DNA of 9,188 bases from RGIG995 sp045603745. GTDB lineage: Bacteria > Bacillota > Clostridia > Oscillospirales > UBA644. Made by a program: the position numbers and the translations under genes. The notes below the pieces were generated by a model, which was not told where the DNA came from, searched no databases, and was given only the letters and a program-made list of their open reading frames with translations. Location: assembly GCA_045603745.1 (NCBI GenBank), contig JAZUMQ010000029.1, positions 1 through 9,188 of the forward strand, given 5' to 3'. Positions 1 through 5,752 of this stretch are shown here, in pieces. The stretch's first letter is position 1; the number at the start of each line of letters is the position of its first letter.

Positions 1-92
1 TGATAACTCAAACGGTGTTCTCGCATATCCATTATAACGGATATTTTGAATTCTGTCGAGTACTTTCGCTGAATTTGTCCTTTTTTTGCCAT
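1..92 (-). CDS. IS3-family-like transposase OrfA, N-terminal fragment (cut by window edge)
   Basis: An ATG at 92-90 on the minus strand opens a frame that runs off the left edge after 30 codons. The peptide starts MAKKGQIQRKYSTEFK and continues into ISVIMDM, resembling the start of the helix-turn-helix domain of IS3-family OrfA proteins (basic N-terminus, then a KYS-x-EFK motif). In that family OrfA binds the terminal repeats and is joined to the catalytic OrfB by a programmed frameshift; neither the frameshift site nor the DDE domain is in the window. A GGAGG ribosome binding site (complement of 105-109) lies 12 bases upstream, inside a hairpin. The fragment is cut by the window edge, not by a visible mutation. 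Confidence 0.75.
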   Translation of the reverse strand, partial: MAKKGQIQRKYSTEFKISVIMDMREHRLSY

Positions 93-97
93 AAAAA

Positions 98-137
98 ATA
101 TGCACCTCCAAAAGTGTCTAACTTTTGGGGTGCATAT
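98..137 (-). terminator. IS-terminal hairpin with T-run: candidate terminator and ribosome-site mask (left copy)
   Basis: Bases 121-137 pair perfectly with 98-115 apart from one bulged base at 107, giving a 17-bp stem with a 5-base loop (116-120). On the minus strand the stem is followed by five T residues (97-93) and then the OrfA ATG. This is the shape of an intrinsic terminator for ackA transcripts, whose stop codon is about 30 bases upstream. The OrfA GGAGG lies inside the 3' arm, so read-through RNA would have that site paired. Both functions are inferred from structure. Confidence 0.6.
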
Positions 138-155
138 CAAATCAAAGTGCATATC
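130..155. repeat. Short direct repeat: echo of the IS terminus in the ackA 3' flank
   Basis: GTGCATATC occurs at 130-138, as part of the IS end, and again at 147-155 in the flanking DNA, 17 bases apart. It could be chance, a remnant of an earlier insertion, or an end-like sequence that attracted the element. No copy is visible beside the right-hand IS end. Confidence 0.4.
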
Positions 156-168
156 TAAAATTTATATT

Positions 169-1401
169 TTACTTCGTTGCGACAGCGAGAGTTTCTTTGG
201 CGATCATCAGTTCTTCGTTGGTGGGAATGACAAGAACCTTAATCTTGGAATTCTTGCCGGTAATGTCAACCGTGCCGCGGGTCTGATTGGCTTCCTCGTC
301 GATTTCAATGCCGAGGGGTTCCAGCAATCCTTTGCAGACGTTGGAGCGGGTGGTAGGACCGTTTTCTCCGATGCCGGCAGTAAAGACGATACAATCAACG
401 CCGCCGAGAATCGCAATGTATCCTGCCATAATCTGCTTACACTGATACCCGAACATTTCCAACGCAAGGGCACAACGCTCGTCTCCCTGATTGGCGCGGG
501 CTTCCAGATCCCGGAAGTCACTGTATCCACCGGAAACGGCGTAAACACCGGATTTTTTATTCATAATATTGTTCAGTTCAGTACCGTTCATATGACGCAT
601 TTCACCGGTTGTTTCGTCCTTGACCAATTCGTTATCCAAAAGCAGGGGAACAATGGCGGGGTCAATGGAACCGCAACGGGTACCCATCAAAGGACCGGCG
701 AGGGGGGTCAAGCCCATGGAAGTATCGACGCAACGGCCTTTATCGACTGCAGTAATGGAAGAACCGTTACCTAAGTGCAAGGTGACCATCTTCAGTTCTT
801 CAGGCTTTTTGCCGAGATATTCGGCAGTTTTCTGAGAAACGTATTTGTGGGAAGTCCCGTGAGCACCGTAGCGCTTGATACTGTATTTTTCGCACAGTTC
901 CCGAGGCAGAGAGTAGGTCTTTGCAACGTCGGGCATGGTAGAATGGAACGCAGTGTCGAAAACGGCAACGTGAGGAATGTTGGGCATCGCCTCGCGGCAG
1001 GCACGGATTCCGGCGGCGTTGGGCATAGCATGAAGAGGGGCCAACGTTTTGCACGCTTCGATCTTTTCAATCACTTCTTCGCTATCTACGAGAGTTGCTT
1101 CCATAAAGAAATTTCCCCCGTGAACAATACGGTGACCGGCGGCGCCGATTTCGGAAATATCGGAAATCACACCGATTTCGGAATCTACCAACGTTTCGAG
1201 AACTTTATTGGCAGCTACGGTATGATTGGGGAACGCAACGTCCTTTTCAATGGAAATATCTTTTCCGGGTGCTTTGTAAGAGAATACACCGTCGATGCCG
1301 ATGCGGTCGCAGTTTCCTTTTGCGATAACTTCTTCATTTTCCATATCGAAGAGCTGATACTTCAAAGAAGAACTACCTGCGTTGATGACTAAAATCTTCA
1401 T
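169..1401 (-). CDS. ackA: Acetate kinase
   Basis: This cytoplasmic enzyme of the ASKHA phosphotransferase superfamily interconverts acetate plus ATP and acetyl phosphate plus ADP; in fermenters it makes ATP in the last step of acetate production. The 410-residue product has close to the usual length of about 400. It opens with MKILVINAGSSSLKYQ, including catalytic Asn7. Further family markers are HRIVHGG (Arg91), VFDTAFH (Asp149), YGAHGTSH (His181), LHLGNGSS (209-215), MGTRCGSIDP (Arg242), the nucleotide-site TAGIGEN (341-347) and the C-terminal PTNEE (393-397), which holds the catalytic Glu. The ATG has AGGAAGG nine bases upstream. It is divergent from tmcAL and has its own promoter. No pta gene is nearby. 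The IS lies 29 bases after its stop, and no other terminator is visible. Confidence 0.97.
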   Translation of the reverse strand: MKILVINAGSSSLKYQLFDMENEEVIAKGNCDRIGIDGVFSYKAPGKDISIEKDVAFPNHTVAANKVLETLVDSEIGVISDISEIGAAGHRIVHGGNFFMEATLVDSEEVIEKIEACKTLAPLHAMPNAAGIRACREAMPNIPHVAVFDTAFHSTMPDVAKTYSLPRELCEKYSIKRYGAHGTSHKYVSQKTAEYLGKKPEELKMVTLHLGNGSSITAVDKGRCVDTSMGLTPLAGPLMGTRCGSIDPAIVPLLLDNELVKDETTGEMRHMNGTELNNIMNKKSGVYAVSGGYSDFRDLEARANQGDERCALALEMFGYQCKQIMAGYIAILGGVDCIVFTAGIGENGPTTRSNVCKGLLEPLGIEIDEEANQTRGTVDITGKNSKIKVLVIPTNEELMIAKETLAVATK

Positions 1402-1422
1402 AACTTTACGCCTTCCTATATC

Positions 1423-1451
1423 TTGATTTTTTTTAAACTTTGTAGTATAAT
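1423..1451 (+). promoter_or_regulatory. Sigma-A-type promoter for tmcAL
   Basis: TTGATT (1423-1428) is followed by a 17-base spacer and a consensus TATAAT (1446-1451). Transcription would start near 1458, giving a leader of about 87 bases before the tmcAL GTG. The ackA transcript would be read through this promoter, and the tmcAL transcript through the ackA promoter. Confidence 0.65.
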
Positions 1452-1472
1452 GGTTACACAGGTTACATTATA
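1446..1472. promoter_or_regulatory. Symmetric -10/-10 junction with GGTTACA direct repeat, possible operator
   Basis: The two opposing -10 boxes form an inverted repeat: TATAATG at 1446-1452 and CATTATA at 1466-1472. Between and overlapping them, GGTTACA occurs twice in direct orientation (1452-1458 and 1461-1467), 9 bases start to start. A protein bound here would cover both predicted start sites. No known operator motif is recognised; a regulatory role is inference. Confidence 0.3.
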
Positions 1473-1495
1473 GTCCTTTTCGCGGAAAATTGCAA
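1467..1495 (-). promoter_or_regulatory. Sigma-A-type promoter for ackA
   Basis: On the minus strand, TTGCAA (1495-1490) is followed by a 17-base spacer and a consensus TATAAT (1472-1467). Transcription would start near 1460, giving a leader of about 59 bases before the ackA ATG. Its start side faces the tmcAL promoter, so the two predicted start sites lie within a few bases of each other. Confidence 0.7.
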
Positions 1496-1544
1496 GCGAT
1501 TTTACATTTTTTTGCGTTTTATAAGAAAAAAAAGGAGACGAGCC

Positions 1545-2675
1545 GTGAAAATTGCCGGTATTGTTGCAGAATACAATCCCTTTCACAAAGGGCATGAATA
1601 TCAGATCCGTTGTTTGAGAGAGATGGGATATGATGGAATTATTTCCGTCATGAGTGGAAATTTTGTTCAGCGGGCAGACGTAGCCATGACCGACAAATAC
1701 CGTCGGGCAGAGGGTGCCGTTCGTTCCGGGGTAGATCTGGTATTGGAATTACCTCTCCCCTATGCCCTTGCCTCTGCGGAAGATTTCGGCAACGGGGGAA
1801 TTACCGTGTTATCGGCGACAGGGGTCACAGATGCGGTTTGTTGCGGTTGTGAAAGCGGAGACGAGAAAAATCTTCAACAATACAAAGCGTTACAGATGGC
1901 GGAACAAAAAGGTATCGTTGGAGCAAAAATGAAAGAGGGGCTTTCCTATCCTTCTGCTTGCCGTTCGGCAGTAACCGAAATGGGCGTGGAATGGAGCGAC
2001 GAACCAAACGACGTTTTGGCGTTGGCGTACCGAAAAGCTATTGACAATATTGACCCGAATTTGAAACTGATTGCCATAAAAAGAAAAGGCAGTTATCACG
2101 GTTCGACTGACGGATTTGAAAGCGCGGAATCCATTCGTATGCGGCTGGCATTGGGAGAAAATATAGCAAATGCCCTTCCGGAAGGGTCTTGGGAAGTGAT
2201 AAAAGACGCTCCGATAGCCGATCTGAAACAATTGGAACGGGGAATTTTTGCCTATTACCGCACAGTATCACCCGATGAATTGAAGGGATATTACGGTATG
2301 CGGGAAGGATTGCCGGAACGGATCTGCAATTCGGCAGATGCCCTCACCTTAGAGGAATTGTACGACAGGGTAAAAACCAAGCGATTTCCCCATTCGGCAG
2401 TACGGAGAGCCGTCTTGTGCGGATACTTAAAAATCCCCGCAAAATTGCCGAAAATCACCTATTTGAGAGTCCTTGCTTTTAATGAAAAAGGTCAGGAAAT
2501 CTTGCGTAAAATGAAAAGTTGTGCGACCCTTCCCATTCGTTCCGTTTTATCTCCTCAAGAGAAGAAAGATCCGCTGGTACAAGCACAATTACAAGGAGAT
2601 GAATTTTTCTCGTTAACCTTGCCCGAACCGGGAACACGATTGCGAGATCTGACGGAATCTGCGAAAAAAATATGA
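1545..2675 (+). CDS. tmcAL: tRNA(Met) cytidine acetate ligase (TmcAL, YlbM family)
   Basis: TmcAL makes N4-acetylcytidine at the wobble C34 of elongator tRNA-Met using acetate and ATP, through an acetyl-adenylate. The N-terminus reads KIAGIVAEYNPFHKGH, the family start with the HxGH nucleotidyltransferase motif (His14-His17), followed by MSGNFVQR (36-43). A later TKRFPHSAVRRAVL stretch matches the conserved RNA-contact region of the family. I chose the GTG at 1545 because GGAG (1534-1537) lies seven bases upstream and the protein then begins as its homologues do; an in-frame TTG at 1512 would add 11 mostly basic residues and has no comparable ribosome site. At 376 residues it is somewhat shorter than B. 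subtilis YlbM (about 415). It is divergent from ackA, whose reaction shares acetate with it. Confidence 0.92.
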   Translation: MKIAGIVAEYNPFHKGHEYQIRCLREMGYDGIISVMSGNFVQRADVAMTDKYRRAEGAVRSGVDLVLELPLPYALASAEDFGNGGITVLSATGVTDAVCCGCESGDEKNLQQYKALQMAEQKGIVGAKMKEGLSYPSACRSAVTEMGVEWSDEPNDVLALAYRKAIDNIDPNLKLIAIKRKGSYHGSTDGFESAESIRMRLALGENIANALPEGSWEVIKDAPIADLKQLERGIFAYYRTVSPDELKGYYGMREGLPERICNSADALTLEELYDRVKTKRFPHSAVRRAVLCGYLKIPAKLPKITYLRVLAFNEKGQEILRKMKSCATLPIRSVLSPQEKKDPLVQAQLQGDEFFSLTLPEPGTRLRDLTESAKKI

Positions 2676-2712
2676 CAAATATGAAAAAACTTTATAATTT
2701 CTTAAGAAACTC

Positions 2713-2741
2713 TTTACAAAAGTCTTATTTTGTAGTAAAAT
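2713..2741 (+). promoter_or_regulatory. Promoter for the pyrH-ispG operon
   Basis: TTTACA (2713-2718), a 17-base spacer and TAAAAT (2736-2741) form a plausible sigma-A-type promoter in AT-rich DNA, with a start near 2748, about 30 bases before the pyrH ATG. The 103-base gap has no convincing terminator after tmcAL; there is only a loopless 12-base palindrome at 2698-2709. Read-through from tmcAL is therefore possible. Confidence 0.55.
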
Positions 2742-2778
2742 TATATAAGAATGTTAAGAAAGACGATTCGGAGGATTT

Positions 2779-3486
2779 ATGGAAACGAAATACAAAAGAG
2801 CGTTAGTGAAATTAAGCGGCGAAGCATTGTCCGGTTCTTTGGGACATGGCATTGACTTTGAGACGGCGACGGAAGTTTGCCGGAATATCGTAAAAAGTTT
2901 GGAATGCGGCGCACAGATCGCCATTGTTTGCGGAGCTGGAAATTTCTGGCGGGGACGTCAAGGTTCCGATATGGACCCGGTGAAAGCAGATCAAATGGGA
3001 ATGCTTGCAACGAACATGAACGCCATTGCGTTGTCGGAACTGTTTCGTTCCGTGGGGGCGGAAGCTAAAGTTCTTTCTGCCGTTCCCATGCCTCAAATCT
3101 GTGAGACCTACACCAAAGATTTGGCAGACAAATACCTCAACGAAGGAAAAATCGTCATTTTCGGAGGAGGTACCGGTTGCCCCTTCTTCACAACGGACAC
3201 GGCGGCGGCGTTGCGTGCCATTGAAATCGGCGCGGACATTGCCCTGATGGCAAAAGCAGTAGACGGTGTTTACGACAAAGATCCGAGAACCAACCCCGAT
3301 GCAAAGAAGTTCGATTCCATTACCTATTCCGAAATTCTTGATAAAAAGTTGGGAGTCATCGACCTGACGGCGGCTTCCCTTTGCATGGAAAAGAACATGC
3401 CGGTTTTATTGTTCCAGTTAGGAAAAGGCGAAAGCATTGCTCAAGCTCTGTGCGGAAATAACGTCGGCACCGTAATCAACGTATAA
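2779..3486 (+). CDS. pyrH: UMP kinase
   Basis: PyrH phosphorylates UMP to UDP with ATP, in the cytoplasm, as a hexamer of the amino-acid-kinase fold, and feeds all UTP and CTP synthesis. At 235 residues it has the usual length. Visible markers are KLSGEAL (11-17), the GAGNFWRG loop (52-59), DQMGMLAT (71-78), the nucleotide-binding GGGTGCPFFTTDTAA (129-143) and VDGVYDKDP (161-169). GGAGG at 2770-2774 supports the ATG. It is the first gene of the operon and lies 45 bases before frr. The rpsB-tsf pair that often precedes pyrH is replaced here by tmcAL. CTP made from its product is a substrate of CdsA, encoded three genes later. Confidence 0.97.
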   Translation: METKYKRALVKLSGEALSGSLGHGIDFETATEVCRNIVKSLECGAQIAIVCGAGNFWRGRQGSDMDPVKADQMGMLATNMNAIALSELFRSVGAEAKVLSAVPMPQICETYTKDLADKYLNEGKIVIFGGGTGCPFFTTDTAAALRAIEIGADIALMAKAVDGVYDKDPRTNPDAKKFDSITYSEILDKKLGVIDLTAASLCMEKNMPVLLFQLGKGESIAQALCGNNVGTVINV

Positions 3487-3531
3487 AAGAACCCGAATAT
3501 GTAATAAATATCTTTACGGAGGATTCCACAT

Positions 3532-4086
3532 ATGAAACCCGAATACAAAGAAACCAACGACAGAATGGAAAAAACGCGTCAAGCCCTGCAAAATGATTTT
3601 GCCTCGATCCGGGCGTCCGCCGCAAACGTTGCGGTTCTTGACAAAATTTCCGTAGATTACTGGGGAGTTAAAACTCCTATTCAACAGGTTGCCACCGTTT
3701 CCGTTCAGGAAGGCAAAACCCTGCTGATCCAACCTTACGACGCTTCTTTGCTGAAGACCATCGAAAAGGCAATTCAGGTCTCTGATTTGGGCATCAATCC
3801 CCAGAACGACGGCAGAGTGATCCGCCTTGCCTTCCCCCCTCTGACCGAAGAACGCCGGAAGAGTATCGTAAAAGACATCGGTAAGATGGCAGAAGAATCC
3901 AAAACTGCGATCCGGAATATCCGCAGAGACGCGTTGGAAGGATTCAAAGCACAGAAAAAGAAGAGTGAAATTACCGAAGACGATCTGAAGAACGCCGAAA
4001 AGGAAATTCAGAACCTGACCGATAAATTCTGCAAAGACATTGACACCATGCGTGCCACAAAGGAAAAGGAAATTCTTTCGGTCTGA
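3532..4086 (+). CDS. frr: Ribosome recycling factor
   Basis: RRF works with EF-G to split the post-termination ribosome and free mRNA and tRNA. The 184-residue product has the standard length and collinear family markers: VDYWG (41-45, usually VDYYG), a domain II region ending in LLIQPYD (64-70), IEKAI and SDLGINP (84-90), PPLTEERRK (102-110), and RNIRRDA (128-134), which keeps the conserved arginines of helix 3. GGAGG at 3518-3522 lies nine bases before the ATG. One oddity: the signature written R-T/A-G-R-A in most homologues reads RASAA (27-31), so the conserved Gly-Arg pair is Ser-Ala. The gene sits between pyrH and uppS as usual, followed by a strong intergenic hairpin. Confidence 0.95.
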   Translation: MKPEYKETNDRMEKTRQALQNDFASIRASAANVAVLDKISVDYWGVKTPIQQVATVSVQEGKTLLIQPYDASLLKTIEKAIQVSDLGINPQNDGRVIRLAFPPLTEERRKSIVKDIGKMAEESKTAIRNIRRDALEGFKAQKKKSEITEDDLKNAEKEIQNLTDKFCKDIDTMRATKEKEILSV

Positions 4087-4110
4087 TTTTTCGCAAAGTT
4101 TCAACGATTG

Positions 4111-4139
4111 ACCGTTGCCGTACCCGTTACGGCAACGGT
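4111..4139 (+). promoter_or_regulatory. Perfect 12-bp intergenic hairpin between frr and uppS
   Basis: ACCGTTGCCGTA (4111-4122) pairs perfectly with 4128-4139 around a 5-base CCCGT loop, and a G-U pair can extend it by one. The stem begins 25 bases after the frr stop codon. Neither strand has a T-run after the stem, so it is not a standard intrinsic terminator. It may stabilise or delimit the upstream mRNA, or reduce read-through into uppS. No good promoter is seen between it and uppS. Confidence 0.5.
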
Positions 4140-4184
4140 TCCGATTATAAAAGAAAAAAATAAGACGTTTCGGGAGTAATCATT

Positions 4185-4901
4185 TTGGAGAAGAAATCTC
4201 TGCCGACACACATCGGCTTTATCATGGACGGAAACCGCCGTTGGGCGAAGGAACGAGGGCTCACCACCCCCCAAGGACACAAGGCGGGGGCAGATGCGTT
4301 GGAACGCGTGGTGGAAGCCTGTTTTGAGAGAGGGATCCGTCATATTACTTTTTATGCCTTTTCCACGGAAAATTGGAACCGTCCTGCCGCAGAAGTTTCG
4401 GCGTTGATGACTCTGTTTTCCCGATATTTGGATTCTCTTTTGGATCGTTGGGAGAATAGCGATAAAGCGGTTTATCATCATACGAGAATTTGCTTCATTG
4501 GGGATCTGTCCGGGTTTGATCATAAATTCCGGGAGAGGGTGGATCGAATCGAAAATCTTTCCAAAACCAAAGAAATTCGCATGACCATGAATATTGCCAT
4601 CAACTACGGTGGAAGAGCCGATATTCTGCAAGCGGTCAACCGTGCCATCAAGGAAGGAAAAACCGAATTGACGGAGCAGGACGTTGACAACCGTCTGTAT
4701 ACCGCAGGTCAACCTGACCCGGATTTGATTATCCGTACCGGCGGAGAAATGCGGCTTTCCAACTTTTTGTTATGGCAATCTTCTTATGCCGAATATTATT
4801 CCGATCCTTGCTATTGGCCGGATTTTGACGAAGAACGGTTAGACACCGCCATCGACGCATATACGAAACGCGTCCGTAAATTCGGCGGCGATCAATCTTG
4901 A
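4185..4901 (+). CDS. uppS: Isoprenyl transferase (undecaprenyl diphosphate synthase family)
   Basis: This cis-prenyltransferase condenses isopentenyl diphosphate units onto farnesyl diphosphate to build undecaprenyl diphosphate, the lipid carrier of peptidoglycan and wall polymer synthesis. Markers of the 238-residue product are IMDGNRRWA (13-21) with catalytic Asp15, FSTENW (59-64), NYGGR (140-144), and DLIIRTGGEMRLSNFLLWQ (180-198), which binds isopentenyl diphosphate; many homologues have Ser for the first Gly of RTGGE. I accept the TTG start: GGGAG at 4172-4176 lies eight bases upstream and the protein begins just before the IGFIMDGN motif, as in homologues. It is the third operon gene and uses the isoprenoid units that Dxr and IspG help to make. 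Confidence 0.95.
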   Translation: MEKKSLPTHIGFIMDGNRRWAKERGLTTPQGHKAGADALERVVEACFERGIRHITFYAFSTENWNRPAAEVSALMTLFSRYLDSLLDRWENSDKAVYHHTRICFIGDLSGFDHKFRERVDRIENLSKTKEIRMTMNIAINYGGRADILQAVNRAIKEGKTELTEQDVDNRLYTAGQPDPDLIIRTGGEMRLSNFLLWQSSYAEYYSDPCYWPDFDEERLDTAIDAYTKRVRKFGGDQS

Positions 4902-4920
4902 CGAAGGGAGAAACTGCATC

Positions 4921-5739
4921 GTGAAAACACGAGTTTTATCCGGAATCTGCATTTTTGTCTTTCTGATTCTGATGGTACTCACCTCCGGAATTCCCTTCGT
5001 TCTCAACGTGATCATGGCGGTTGTGGCAGCTGCGGCGATTTACGAAATATTGAAGGTAGGGGGGCTTTCCAATCGAAAAGTCCTGATCTCCGGTGCAATG
5101 ATTTTTGCGGCAGGGTTTGTTTTTTGCTCTGATCCCGGATTTCCTTGGCATCGAGAAATTCTTATCCTTGCCTCATTCTTTCTGATTTTATTGACTTTTA
5201 CATATTATCTGAAGGAATATCGCAACACATCGTTGCCGGAACTTACCTTTGCACTTTTTATGACCTTACTTGTGGCATATTTCTTCTCTGCGGTAATTTT
5301 GACTCGGAGAACCGAAGCGGGATTCTGGAACCTGGTAATGATCTATTTGCTGGCTTGGGTTCCCGACACGGGAGCCTATTTCAGCGGTTTTCTTTTCGGA
5401 AAACATAAATTGGCACCGGTTATCTCTCCGAAAAAAACGGTGGAAGGTGCTGTAGGCGGTCTGATCGTCTGCGTGGGCATCTCCTATTTGTACGCTTGGC
5501 TCGTGAGCTTGACCGGAGTTGCGGTAAATTACGGAATCGTGCTGATTTACGCACTTCTGGGAACACTGATCTCCATTCTCGGAGACCTAACGGCATCTTT
5601 GATTAAACGCTATTACCAAGTCAAAGATTACGGAAATCTGATTCCCGGACACGGTGGAATCATGGATCGGTTCGACTCGATCTGGTTCGTAGCACCCTTC
5701 GTGTATTTGATGATCCAACTTTGTCCTATTTTTGCTTAA
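4921..5739 (+). CDS. cdsA: Phosphatidate cytidylyltransferase (CDP-diacylglycerol synthase)
   Basis: CdsA is an integral membrane enzyme that joins CTP and phosphatidic acid to give CDP-diacylglycerol, the precursor of bacterial phospholipids. The 272-residue protein is mostly hydrophobic, with several membrane segments (for example about 7-40, 56-69, 80-95, 108-127, 180-220). The C-terminal signature is intact: GDLTASLIKR (221-230), then KDYGNLIPGHGG (235-246) and DRFDS (249-253). SPKKTVEG (169-176) is another conserved loop. The start is GTG, with GGGAG (4906-4910) ten bases upstream, and lies 19 bases after the uppS stop. Next to uppS it forms the common lipid-precursor pair of this operon. 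Confidence 0.95.
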   Translation: MKTRVLSGICIFVFLILMVLTSGIPFVLNVIMAVVAAAAIYEILKVGGLSNRKVLISGAMIFAAGFVFCSDPGFPWHREILILASFFLILLTFTYYLKEYRNTSLPELTFALFMTLLVAYFFSAVILTRRTEAGFWNLVMIYLLAWVPDTGAYFSGFLFGKHKLAPVISPKKTVEGAVGGLIVCVGISYLYAWLVSLTGVAVNYGIVLIYALLGTLISILGDLTASLIKRYYQVKDYGNLIPGHGGIMDRFDSIWFVAPFVYLMIQLCPIFA

Positions 5740-5752
5740 CAGGAACGAATCA

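Larger units (their letters stand above)
1..139 (-). mobile_element. 5' end of an IS3-family-like insertion sequence (left copy, partial)
   Basis: Bases 1-139 are identical, base for base, to the reverse complement of 9049-9187. Identity stops exactly at a terminal TG dinucleotide (complement of 138-139), as expected for IS3-family ends (TG...CA). The terminus reads TGATATGCACCCCAAAAG on the minus strand and is followed by a transposase OrfA start. Only this end is present; the rest lies beyond the left edge, so the 3' end and target duplication cannot be seen. The element begins 29 bases after the ackA stop codon, with its transposase in the same direction as ackA. The family call rests on the terminus and on the OrfA N-terminus. 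Confidence 0.85.

Noticed and set aside
156..171. AT-only inverted repeat at the ackA stop codon
   Set aside because: Six A/T pairs with a 4-base loop are too weak to support a terminator.
100..1392. Long plus-strand open frames (224 and 205 codons) opposite ackA
   Set aside because: They are antisense shadows of a clear acetate kinase gene; the first begins inside the IS hairpin, neither has a convincing ribosome site, and neither protein resembles a known family.
1512..1544. Longer tmcAL reading frame from TTG at 1512
   Set aside because: The added residues come from A-rich DNA around the ribosome binding site; GGAG at 1534-1537 is correctly spaced for GTG 1545, and homologues start at KIAGIVAEYNP.
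2698..2709. Palindrome TTTCTTAAGAAA as a terminator of tmcAL
   Set aside because: It has no loop, is AT-rich and is not followed by a T-run.
3514..4712. Minus-strand frames of about 200 codons opposite frr and uppS
   Set aside because: They mirror the codon pattern of the real genes on the other strand and have no recognisable domains or ribosome sites.
5732..5752. Longer dxr reading frame from TTG at 5732, overlapping the end of cdsA
   Set aside because: ATG 5753 has AGGA at good spacing and the product then begins directly at the NADPH-binding strand, as in homologues.
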